DNA of 8,346 bases from Spirochaetia bacterium (GTDB lineage: Bacteria; Spirochaetota; Spirochaetia; Treponematales; Breznakiellaceae): positions 1 to 8,346 of the forward strand of contig BNUW01000110.1 in NCBI GenBank assembly GCA_025997655.1, given 5' to 3'. Under the pieces are notes generated by a model. The model ran no database searches and was not told where the DNA came from. It saw only the letters and a list, made by a program, of their open reading frames with translations. Shown here piece after piece: positions 1-5,404 of this stretch. Both the position numbers and the translations under genes were made by a program. Within the stretch, counting starts at the first letter, position 1. Each line of letters opens with the position of its first letter.

Positions 1-214
1 CCCCCTGAATCTTGTCGGACGCTTTCTTCAGGCGGATGATATCCGCTTCCACATCGGCGTATTTTTTCTTGCCCACTGTGAGGGAGCCCACCATGTTTCC
101 CAGGGCGGCCCCGATGGCCCCCACCAAAGCGGAAGCGCCGCCGCCGCCGGGTACGGGCTCTTTACTCGCGAGCACGGCTACAAAATCTACGCAGCTTTTT
201 TCAGCAAAACCCAT
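1..214 (-). CDS. fchA: Methenyltetrahydrofolate cyclohydrolase (FchA), 5' part only
   Basis: This is the N-terminal 71 residues of a formiminotransferase-cyclodeaminase-like protein; the rest runs off the left edge. The ATG at 214-212 is preceded by an AGAAGGAAG ribosome site. Visible family features are the glycine-rich stretch VPGGGGASALVGAIGAALG (residues about 21-39) followed by NMVGSLTVGKKKYADVE, the usual opening of the FchA/cyclodeaminase fold. The family interconverts 5,10-methenyl-THF and 10-formyl-THF in the cytoplasm, and in acetogens FchA serves the methyl branch of the Wood-Ljungdahl pathway. It lies 127 bp downstream of fhs on the same strand, which supports the cyclohydrolase role over histidine or purine degradation. 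A glutamate formiminotransferase or formimino-THF cyclodeaminase cannot be fully excluded because the C-terminus is missing. Confidence 0.85.
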   Translation of the reverse strand, partial: MGFAEKSCVDFVAVLASKEPVPGGGGASALVGAIGAALGNMVGSLTVGKKKYADVEADIIRLKKASDKIQG

Positions 215-235
215 TTTCACTTCCTTCTAATATAA

Positions 236-333
236 AGAGTCCACGGATGGGCACGGATTAAACAGATAAACACGGATAAGAAATAAATATCCATCCGTGT
301 CCATCCGTATCATCCGCGTAATCCGTGGACTCT
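236..333. repeat. 98-bp imperfect palindrome of ATCCGTG-type units between fhs and fchA
   Basis: The ends are a perfect 13-bp inverted repeat, agagtccacggat (236-248) and atccgtggactct (321-333). Each arm carries about four degenerate copies of CACGGAT/ATCCGTG at 9-10 bp spacing: cggat at 244, 254 and 273 plus a weaker cagat at 263 on the left, and atccg at 293, 303, 312 and 321 on the right. The element fills nearly the whole gap between the fhs stop and the fchA ribosome site. It would fold into a long stem in RNA. I infer a dispersed REP/MITE-like element; only one copy is in the window, so dispersal is not shown here. Confidence 0.75.
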
Positions 334-341
334 TCGTTCTC

Positions 342-2075
342 TTAGAACAGACCGGCAATCTTCCCGGTGTTGTCCACGTCGATCTTCTCGGCGGAGGGCA
401 CAGGCGGGAGGCCGGGCATGGTCATGATCTCACCGGTGAGGGCCACAATGAAGCCGGCGCCGTTGGAAATCTTGATGTTACGAACCGTGAGGGTCCAGCC
501 CTTCGGCGCGCCCTTAACGTTGGGATCGTCGGTGAAGCTGTATTGGGTCTTCGCCATGCAAATCGGCACCTTGTCCATGCCGAGTTTTTCAAGCTGGGCA
601 ATCTGCTTCTGCGCCGACGGCAGGATGTTCACATTGTCCGCATGGTAGATCTTCTTGGCGATGGCATCGATCTTGTCTTTGATCGAGGCTTTTTCGTCAT
701 AGCTGAAGGTGAACTGATTCGGCTGTTCGGCGAGCCTGACCACTTCTTCGGCCAGTTTCTTGCCGCCTTCGCCGCCCTTTGCCCACACTTCGGACAGAGC
801 TACGTTGACGCCGAGCTTCTTGCATTCATCTTCCACCAGTTTCAGTTCTTCCGGGGTATCAAGCGGGAACGCGTTGATAGCGACCACTGCGGGCAGCTTG
901 TACACTTCTTTGATGTTGTTCACATGCTGGAGCAGGTTCGGGAGACCCTTCTTGAGGGCTTCAATATTGGGTTTATTCAGGTCGGCCTTGGCAACGCCGC
1001 CGTGGGACTTGAGGGCCCGGACGGTCGCGACGATAACCACCGCATTGGGTTTCAGGCCCGCAAACCGGCATTTAATGTCGAGGAATTTTTCCGCACCGAG
1101 GTCCGCGCCGAAACCGCCTTCGGTAACCACATAGTCACCCATCTTGAGGGCAAGCCGGGTAGCCATGATGGAGTTACAACCGTGGGCGATGTTGGCGAAA
1201 GGTCCGCCGTGGATGAACGCCGGGGTGCCTTCCAGGGTCTGTACCAGGTTCGGCTTGAGAGCGTCTTTGAGCAGAGCCGCCATGGCGCCCTGGGCATTGA
1301 GCTGGCCGGCGGTAACCGGTTTTTCGCTGCCGTCCGACTGCTTGCCATAGGTGTAGCCGACGATGATCTTCGCGCAGCGGGCTTTCAGGTCGTCAATATC
1401 CTTGGAAAGGCAGAGGATAGCCATGACTTCGGAAGCCACGGTGATATCAAACCAGTCTTCACGGGAGGCGCCGTTGGCCTTGCCGCCGAGACCGTCTACG
1501 ATGAAGCGGAGCTGCCTGTCGTTCATGTCCACGCAGCGGTGCCAGATGATCTTGCGGGGGTCGATGTTGCACTTGTTGCCCTGATAGATATGGTTATCGA
1601 TCATGGCCGCGAGGAGGTTGTTCGCCGCGCCGATGGCATGGAAGTCACCGGTGAAGTGGAGGTTGATGTCTTCCATGGGGATGACCTGTGCCCAGCCGCC
1701 GCCTGCCGCGCCGCCCTTGACGCCGAATACCGGGCCCAGGGAGGGTTCGCGCAGAGCCACAACGACTTTCTTGCCAAGCTTGGCGAGACCGTCGGAAACA
1801 CCGACCGTGGTGGTGGTCTTGCCTTCGCCCGCCGGGGTGGGGGTGATGGCCGTTACCAGGATGAGCTTGCCGTCGGGCTTGCTCTTAAGCTCGTTGTTCA
1901 GGTAGTTATAGTCAATCTTGGCTTTGTACTTGCCGTATTGCTCGATATACTTGTCAGGGATGTCCAATTTCGCGGCGATTTCTTTAATATCGTACGCATG
2001 TTCGGGATAAACCGCCTGGGCGATTTCAATGTCGGAACCGGGGAATTTCTTCACCGCATCTGAACCTTTAGCCAT
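342..2075 (-). CDS. fhs: Formate--tetrahydrofolate ligase (formyl-THF synthetase)
   Basis: Cytoplasmic ATP-dependent ligase that joins formate to THF to give 10-formyl-THF, the entry reaction of the Wood-Ljungdahl methyl branch. The 577-residue protein is complete. It has the nucleotide loop [13 protein letters not shown] (78-90, P-loop Lys86), LREPSLGP (108-115) with Arg109 in the place of the arginine associated with formyl-phosphate chemistry in the Moorella enzyme, the family signature [11 protein letters not shown] (118-128, final Trp where Tyr is usual), [12 protein letters not shown] (349-360), and the closing [16 protein letters not shown]. It is about 20 residues longer than the Moorella enzyme, partly from an insertion near 244-251 (KQSDGSEK). 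The ATG at 2075 follows a GAGGAG ribosome site. It lies between metF and fchA on one strand. Its sequence looks like the treponeme/acetogen type rather than a purinolytic one, but that is an impression, not a tree. Confidence 0.97.
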   Translation of the reverse strand: MAKGSDAVKKFPGSDIEIAQAVYPEHAYDIKEIAAKLDIPDKYIEQYGKYKAKIDYNYLNNELKSKPDGKLILVTAITPTPAGEGKTTTTVGVSDGLAKLGKKVVVALREPSLGPVFGVKGGAAGGGWAQVIPMEDINLHFTGDFHAIGAANNLLAAMIDNHIYQGNKCNIDPRKIIWHRCVDMNDRQLRFIVDGLGGKANGASREDWFDITVASEVMAILCLSKDIDDLKARCAKIIVGYTYGKQSDGSEKPVTAGQLNAQGAMAALLKDALKPNLVQTLEGTPAFIHGGPFANIAHGCNSIMATRLALKMGDYVVTEGGFGADLGAEKFLDIKCRFAGLKPNAVVIVATVRALKSHGGVAKADLNKPNIEALKKGLPNLLQHVNNIKEVYKLPAVVAINAFPLDTPEELKLVEDECKKLGVNVALSEVWAKGGEGGKKLAEEVVRLAEQPNQFTFSYDEKASIKDKIDAIAKKIYHADNVNILPSAQKQIAQLEKLGMDKVPICMAKTQYSFTDDPNVKGAPKGWTLTVRNIKISNGAGFIVALTGEIMTMPGLPPVPSAEKIDVDNTGKIAGLF

Positions 2076-2106
2076 AATTCTGTCTCCTCAATAATGGGGG
2101 ATTGTA

Positions 2107-2143
2107 ATAGTAACACCGCGTCAACGGCGCGGTTATAGTAACA
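2107..2143. promoter_or_regulatory. Direct repeats flanking a GC hairpin in the fhs leader
   Basis: Two exact copies of atagtaaca (2107-2115 and 2135-2143), 28 bp start to start, bracket a hairpin of 6 bp (accgcg 2115-2120, cgcggt 2128-2133) with a 7-nt loop. The site is 32 bp upstream of the fhs ATG. On the coding strand a TATAAC hexamer (2137-2132) overlaps one arm, but no convincing -35 box precedes it. It may be a regulator site or an RNA structure in the leader; the function is unknown. Confidence 0.4.
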
Positions 2144-2158
2144 AATGCAATACAAGAA

Positions 2159-2199
2159 GGGGGGACGCTCCCGGAGCTATTCCCCGGAACCGGTCCCCC
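2159..2199 (-). terminator. GC-rich inverted repeat after metF, possible attenuator or weak terminator
   Basis: Just downstream of the metF stop, gtccccc (2193-2199) can pair with gggggac (2160-2166). Smaller palindromes lie inside (gctcccggagc at 2167-2177, and ggaaccggtccc). On the metF coding strand the stem is followed by only a modest T-rich stretch (TTCTTGTATT), so it is not a textbook intrinsic terminator. Partial termination or 3'-end protection between metF and fhs is plausible. Confidence 0.35.
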
Positions 2200-2204
2200 G
2201 GTCT

Positions 2205-3158
2205 TTACTTAGTACAGAGCGTTTTAAGGTCACCGTCGTGAACGATCTGGGCAACTTTTTCCGCTTTGTTGAGCGCATAGAAGTGTACGCCCTGAAGGTC
2301 GGTCTTCAGGTATTGCTTTACTTCGTTGATGGTGTATTCCATGCCGTACTTCTCGAATTCCGCCGCATACTTCTTCTCCAGGGCCTTGTACTGGTTCTGG
2401 ACATCTTCGGAAGCGGTCTTGGGCGGGGGCGGGGGCGGGCTGTATTGGCCGACGATGCGGGACAGTTCCACGGGGATACAACCGGGGATGGTCATGTCGA
2501 TGGCGTTCCGGCGGTTAAGGATGGGCATAATACCGATGACAATCGGTATGGTAACACCGGCCTTCCGGGCCATGGCAATCCACTTCTCATAGGCAACCAC
2601 ATCATGGCAGGTCTGACACATAATGAGCTCGGCGCCCGCGTCCTGTTTCATCTTGAGGTATTTGATGTCACTTTCAAGGCTGGGGGCCAGGAGGTGCCGT
2701 TCGGGATATCCCGCGCCGGCAAGGCACACATTGGGGAATTCCTTGTGCAGGAACCCGATAAGCTCGTTGGCGTGCTGGAATTCGCCGTCGGTGGAGGTCT
2801 TGATATCGCCGGTGGCGGGATCTTTCTGGAAGTCACCGCGCATGGCAAGGCCGTTATCAACACCCATGTCCACATATTCCTTGAAAATCGCCTTCAACTG
2901 CGCAGAGGTTTTACCAATAACGGTAAAGTGGGTTACGCAGTTCACCTTGTGGTCAACGATGTACTTGCAAATTGCCTTGGATTCGCCGACATTGGTGCCC
3001 ATGGCGCCATAGGTGCAACTAATAAAATCCGGGTCTAATTGGAATAATTGATCCAATTCCTTTTGCAGCTTGGGAACACCATCGGCCTCTTTGGGGGGGA
3101 ACACCTCAAAAGAGAATGTGTGTTTCTTCTTTTTCAGAATGTCTGAAACTTTCGCCAT
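2205..3158 (-). CDS. metF: 5,10-Methylenetetrahydrofolate reductase (MetF)
   Basis: Flavoprotein reducing methylene-THF to methyl-THF, the last folate-bound step of the methyl branch. The 317-residue product keeps the TIM-barrel landmarks: FSFEVFPPKEAD (15-26, catalytic-type Glu18), THF around 76-78, LAMRGD (104-109, the flavin-contacting Asp), GAGYPERH (148-155), CQTCHD (181-186), IGIMPI (208-213) and GVHFYALNKAE (290-300). The ATG at 3158 has an AAGGAG ribosome site at ideal spacing. The unusual part is a stretch at about 238-275 with six consecutive prolines (241-246) and a charged, helical-looking tail before the last barrel strand. No MetV-type zinc partner or RnfC/Hdr gene is in the window, so the electron donor cannot be inferred. 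The same activity also feeds methionine synthesis, but position between cooC and fhs favours an acetogenic role. Confidence 0.95.
   Translation of the reverse strand: MAKVSDILKKKKHTFSFEVFPPKEADGVPKLQKELDQLFQLDPDFISCTYGAMGTNVGESKAICKYIVDHKVNCVTHFTVIGKTSAQLKAIFKEYVDMGVDNGLAMRGDFQKDPATGDIKTSTDGEFQHANELIGFLHKEFPNVCLAGAGYPERHLLAPSLESDIKYLKMKQDAGAELIMCQTCHDVVAYEKWIAMARKAGVTIPIVIGIMPILNRRNAIDMTIPGCIPVELSRIVGQYSPPPPPPKTASEDVQNQYKALEKKYAAEFEKYGMEYTINEVKQYLKTDLQGVHFYALNKAEKVAQIVHDGDLKTLCTK
2421..2439 (+). repeat. G-quadruplex-type hexamer repeat inside metF
   Basis: The plus strand reads gggcgggggcgggggcggg: four G-runs separated by single C bases, fitting the strict G-quadruplex pattern with one-base loops. 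On the coding strand it is three CCGCCC units encoding the six prolines of MetF. Because the unit is 6 bp, slippage by whole units adds or removes two prolines without a frameshift. Confidence 0.75.
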
Positions 3159-3222
3159 TTTCGTCTCCTTAAAAACATGCTTTCATAACAGGAACAAAAT
3201 CCCGTTGTTGACCAAAATTGTT

Positions 3223-3252
3223 ATATATATTGGATAATATTCCAATATATAT
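3223..3252. promoter_or_regulatory. AT-rich 12-bp palindrome in the metF upstream region
   Basis: A perfect inverted repeat, atatatattgga (3223-3234) and tccaatatatat (3241-3252), with a 6-nt spacer, lies 65 bp upstream of the metF ATG. The symmetry and AT-richness resemble a dimeric repressor operator more than a terminator. A TTGACA box (minus strand, 3297-3292) lies upstream of it, but the hexamer 17 bp further on (CATCAT) is a poor -10, so a dedicated metF promoter is possible rather than shown. No known riboswitch was recognised in this 153-bp gap. Confidence 0.5.
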
Positions 3253-3311
3253 GAACATTTATCAATTCATGATGGAGGCAAAATGACGATTTGTCAAGCG
3301 AAATTTTTGTT

Positions 3312-4082
3312 CTATATACCTAGTTTTCCCACGATCTCCCCCAGGGCTTTCTTTATGGGCGAGTCCTCCGGCAGGGAAACCAGGGCTTTCCCGGCGGCAT
3401 CGTACTTATAGACCGACTCGTCCAGGGGAATCACCCCGATAAGGGAAAGGTTTTGCTCCGCAATCTCGTCCAAAACCCCCTGTTCCAGCTTACCCTCGGG
3501 AACGCGGTTCACGATGAGGCAAACCTTGTTGGCCTTGAAGTCCAACTGGGTTATCATCTCGGCGATACGGCCCGCAGCCTGGACGCTCCGGCGGGAGCAG
3601 TCGCTGACCAGGAGGATCAGGTCCACGGGGGGCAAAATACCCCGGCTGATGTGTTCCAGGCCGGCTTCGTTGTCCACCAGCATGAAGTTGTAGTTTTTAT
3701 AGTACCTTTGGAGTTGGTCCCGGAGGAGGTCGTTGATAAAGCAATAGCAGCCCTTCCCCTGGGTACGGCCCATGACAAGCATGTCGTACTTGTCCATTTC
3801 CACCAGGGCGTCACCGAACCGCATATTGGCGTACTCCTGCTTGGACATCCCCGCGGGGATGGGGTTCTTTTCGGCAAATTCCGACTTGGCGATTTCTTCG
3901 CGGATATCCCCCAGGGTCATGGCGGTTTCCACCCCCAGGACTTCGTTCAGGTTGGAGTTCGGGTCGGCGTCCACCGCCAGGATGGGGCCCTTGCCCTTCT
4001 CCGCCAGGTAATTCAAAAATAAGCCGCAGAGGGTGGTCTTCCCGACCCCGCCCTTCCCGGCCATGGCTATGCTGTATGTCAT
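3312..4082 (-). CDS. cooC: CooC/AcsF-type nickel-insertion ATPase for CO dehydrogenase/acetyl-CoA synthase
   Basis: A 256-residue SIMIBI-class ATPase of the MinD/CooC group. The deviant Walker A motif GKGGVGKTT (9-17) has both the signature Lys10 and P-loop Lys15. AVDADPNSNL (36-45) gives the switch aspartates, and MLVDNEAG (134-141) is the Walker B region. The diagnostic feature is the CxC pair Cys112/Cys114 (GKGCYCFIND), which in CooC binds metal at the dimer interface; MinD and NifH proteins lack it in this form. The family uses ATP to load nickel into the CODH C-cluster or ACS A-cluster. The start gives MTYSIAMAGKGG, the expected length ahead of the P-loop, although no Shine-Dalgarno sequence precedes it (see the promoter entry). 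It is first in the one-carbon cluster, 153 bp ahead of metF. CODH/ACS structural genes are not in view. Confidence 0.9.
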   Translation of the reverse strand: MTYSIAMAGKGGVGKTTLCGLFLNYLAEKGKGPILAVDADPNSNLNEVLGVETAMTLGDIREEIAKSEFAEKNPIPAGMSKQEYANMRFGDALVEMDKYDMLVMGRTQGKGCYCFINDLLRDQLQRYYKNYNFMLVDNEAGLEHISRGILPPVDLILLVSDCSRRSVQAAGRIAEMITQLDFKANKVCLIVNRVPEGKLEQGVLDEIAEQNLSLIGVIPLDESVYKYDAAGKALVSLPEDSPIKKALGEIVGKLGI

Positions 4083-4088
4083 AGGATA

Positions 4089-4117
4089 AATATATCATAC
4101 CAGGGGTTTTTAGTCAA
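4089..4117 (-). promoter_or_regulatory. Sigma-70-type promoter abutting the cooC start codon
   Basis: On the minus strand TTGACT (4117-4112) is followed after exactly 17 bp by TATATT (4094-4089), each one mismatch from the sigma-70 consensus. Counting seven bases past the -10 box puts the expected first transcribed base at 4082, the A of the cooC ATG. The same region lacks a ribosome-binding site. This is the strongest promoter seen for the one-carbon cluster. Confidence 0.65.
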
Positions 4118-4167
4118 GTATTTAATCGCGCTTTTTTTATCTATATCGGAGGCTGGAACCGGCGCAC

Positions 4168-4482
4168 TTATATCAGGGCATCAATATCCCGTCTCGAATA
4201 TATAAAACGTCGAACCTCCATCGTATCGTCAATCACAACATAAAATACCGTAAAATTCTTTACATAGATTCGATAATAAGGATGCCTACGATCTTTTTTT
4301 GACCGATAGGCCTTAAATGATAGGGGCGCAGAAAGACGTTCCTGTATTGCTTTTTCTGTTTCTTCCACAAGCCGATTTGCGGCGACCGGATTTTGAAGGG
4401 TTACCGCAATATAATCTCTTGCATCAGCCAAATCCTGCTCAAAGAGCGGTAAGTATCGCAACCGATAAAGTTGCTTATCCAT
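4168..4482 (-). CDS. RelE/ParE-family toxin of a type II toxin-antitoxin pair
   Basis: A 104-residue small basic protein with the RelE/ParE plan: an N-terminal helical hairpin with PLFEQDLADARDYIA (12-26) and PVAANRLVEETEKAI (32-46), then beta strands YYRIYVKNFTVFYVVID (69-85) and MEVRRFIYSRRDI (88-100). The closing IYSRRDI resembles the conserved C-terminal arginine motif of the family. Members either cut mRNA at the ribosome (RelE/YoeB) or inhibit gyrase (ParE); the sequence alone does not settle which. The ATG at 4482 lies inside the end of the antitoxin gene, an 8-nt overlap that implies coupled translation. Its stop lies 85 bp before the cooC start, so read-through into the one-carbon cluster is possible; no terminator is evident between them. 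Confidence 0.88.
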   Translation of the reverse strand: MDKQLYRLRYLPLFEQDLADARDYIAVTLQNPVAANRLVEETEKAIQERLSAPLSFKAYRSKKDRRHPYYRIYVKNFTVFYVVIDDTMEVRRFIYSRRDIDALI

Positions 4483-4732
4483 GGCGTTGTTTCTTTAGCC
4501 TGCCGAAAACTTCCTCGTGGGTATACCGGACATCGGAAGCGGCGGCGGCACGGTCTGCTTCATCCAGTTTTATCTCAATATCACCGGTAAGGCTTGCATA
4601 TTGCTCAAGGTTCATAACGACCATTGCTCCATAACCGTTTTTGGTTAAATATACCGGTTCACCCGTATTGACCAGCGTTTCAATTTCGGGAAACTTATTC
4701 CGCAAGTCCGATACCGGCCGTATTTGTATCAT
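4475..4732 (-). CDS. Phd/YefM-family antitoxin
   Basis: An 85-residue antitoxin. The N-terminal Phd/YefM DNA-binding fold is clear: PVSDLRNKFPEIETLV (6-21), then GEPVYLTKNGYGAMVVMNLEQY (24-45). The C-terminal tail, rich in Asp, Glu and Ala and ending in EEVFGRLKKQ, would wrap and neutralise the toxin. I chose the ATG at 4732 because TAAGGAG stands 7 bases upstream and the protein then opens with the canonical MIQIRPVSDL. An in-frame ATG at 4765 would add 11 residues but lies over the promoter region. Antitoxins of this family repress their own operon, and a palindrome sits over the -10 region here. Confidence 0.9.
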   Translation of the reverse strand: MIQIRPVSDLRNKFPEIETLVNTGEPVYLTKNGYGAMVVMNLEQYASLTGDIEIKLDEADRAAAASDVRYTHEEVFGRLKKQRHG

Positions 4733-4759
4733 AACAGTGCTCCTTACTTCAAATACCAC

Positions 4760-4795
4760 TATCATGATACTATCAATATCTTATCAGAATGTCAA
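4760..4795 (-). promoter_or_regulatory. Promoter and probable operator of the toxin-antitoxin operon
   Basis: On the minus strand TTGACA (4795-4790), a 17-bp spacer and TAGTAT (4772-4767) form a good sigma-70 promoter with a start expected near 4760. A perfect 10-bp palindrome, tatcatgata (4760-4769), overlaps the -10 box and start site, and the coding strand also shows GATAGT twice, 11 bp apart. This is where autorepression by the Phd/YefM protein would act. Confidence 0.6.
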
Positions 4796-4808
4796 TAAAG
4801 TAAAGGAT

Positions 4809-4850
4809 TTGACAAGGTGGAAAATGGTATACTAACATTGTACCGGGGAG
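4809..4850 (+). promoter_or_regulatory. Promoter and ribosome site of the YjbQ-family gene
   Basis: An extended -10 element, TGGTATACT (4825-4833), predicts a start near 4840. A TTGACA box at 4809-4814 is only 13 bp from TATACT but 18 bp from an alternative TAACAT (4833-4838), so the -10 assignment is open. GGGGAG at 4845-4850 is the ribosome site. Arms aatggta (4823-4829) and taccatt (4851-4857) could pair across the ribosome site if transcription starts early enough. Confidence 0.5.
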
Positions 4851-4859
4851 TACCATTGT

Positions 4860-5276
4860 ATGAAGTCCTGTACAAAAGAATTGTGGTTTAATACGAAACA
4901 TGAGCGTGAATTTATCAACATCACCGGCGAGGTTGATAAACTCCTCAAAGAATCCGGTGTGCAGGAAGGACTTTGTCTGGTAAATGCCATGCACATAACC
5001 GCAAGTGTTTTCATCAATGATGATGAATACGGCCTGCATCACGACTTTGATGTGTGGCTGGAAAAACTGGCGCCCCATGAGCCGGTATCATCATATCAAC
5101 ATAACCACGGTGAGGTGAACGCCGATGCTCACCTGAAGCGCCAGATTATGGGGCGGGAAGTTGTCGTTGCTATTACCGGTGGACAGCTTCATCTTGGGCC
5201 GTGGGAACAGATTTTTTATGGGGAGTTTGACGGGAAGAGACGGAAGCGCGTGTTGGTAAAAATTATTGGAGAATAA
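4860..5276 (+). CDS. YjbQ/UPF0047 family protein
   Basis: A 138-residue single-domain protein of the YjbQ family (secondary thiamine-phosphate synthase enzyme family). The family blocks are all present: [20 protein letters not shown] (45-64), VWLEKLAP (65-72), [20 protein letters not shown] (79-98) and [15 protein letters not shown] (113-127). These hold conserved His, Asp and Glu residues forming a likely metal-binding pocket. E. coli YjbQ shows weak thiamine-phosphate synthase activity; the physiological role of the family is not established, so no pathway is assigned. The ATG at 4860 has GGGGAG 9 bases upstream. The length is normal for the family and nothing looks broken. It is divergent from the toxin-antitoxin operon and 63 bp ahead of folC on the same strand, so the two may be co-transcribed. 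Confidence 0.9.
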   Translation: MKSCTKELWFNTKHEREFINITGEVDKLLKESGVQEGLCLVNAMHITASVFINDDEYGLHHDFDVWLEKLAPHEPVSSYQHNHGEVNADAHLKRQIMGREVVVAITGGQLHLGPWEQIFYGEFDGKRRKRVLVKIIGE

Positions 5277-5290
5277 AGCAGGATACCGGC

Positions 5291-5404
5291 ATGTACCATA
5301 GCCTTGACGGCGCGGCCCTTTTGGGGTTTTATCTATTATATGGCACCTTCATTCAAGTCTTCCACCGAAGTATTCGACTGGCTGGACCAGTTTGTAAACC
5401 TTGA
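5291..5404 (+). other. Possible short leader ORF overlapping the folC start
   Basis: An ATG at 5291 preceded by AGGA at 7-base spacing opens a 37-codon frame that ends with TGA at 5402-5404, inside folC in another frame. The peptide is unrecognised. Its ribosome site is better than that of folC, so it could couple translation into folC, or be chance. Confidence 0.2.

Noticed and set aside
297..2063. Long plus-strand open frame of 588 codons opposite fhs
   Set aside because: Antisense shadow: the minus strand encodes a full formyl-THF synthetase with all motifs, and the plus-strand product resembles no known family.
2145..3038. Plus-strand open frame opposite metF
   Set aside because: The minus strand is clearly MetF; the antisense product lacks recognisable motifs and a ribosome site.
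3159..3311. Folate or SAM riboswitch in the metF leader
   Set aside because: I could not match any known riboswitch core; only an AT palindrome and weak stems are present.
3453..4022. Plus-strand open frame opposite cooC
   Set aside because: Shadow of the CooC-type ATPase, whose Walker and CxC motifs are intact on the other strand.
3811..4098. Upstream ATG at 4098 as an alternative cooC start
   Set aside because: It lies in a different frame from cooC and gives a meaningless product over the P-loop.
4733..4765. Longer antitoxin beginning at the ATG at 4765
   Set aside because: The ATG at 4732 has a well-placed TAAGGAG and yields the canonical Phd/YefM N-terminus; the upstream ATG lies within the likely operator region.
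4773..5078. Minus-strand open frame opposite the YjbQ-family gene
   Set aside because: Antisense of a conserved YjbQ-family protein; product unrecognised.
5304..5339. TTG start for folC
   Set aside because: No ribosome site at a usable distance, and the extra 12 residues look non-native; kept as an alternative only.
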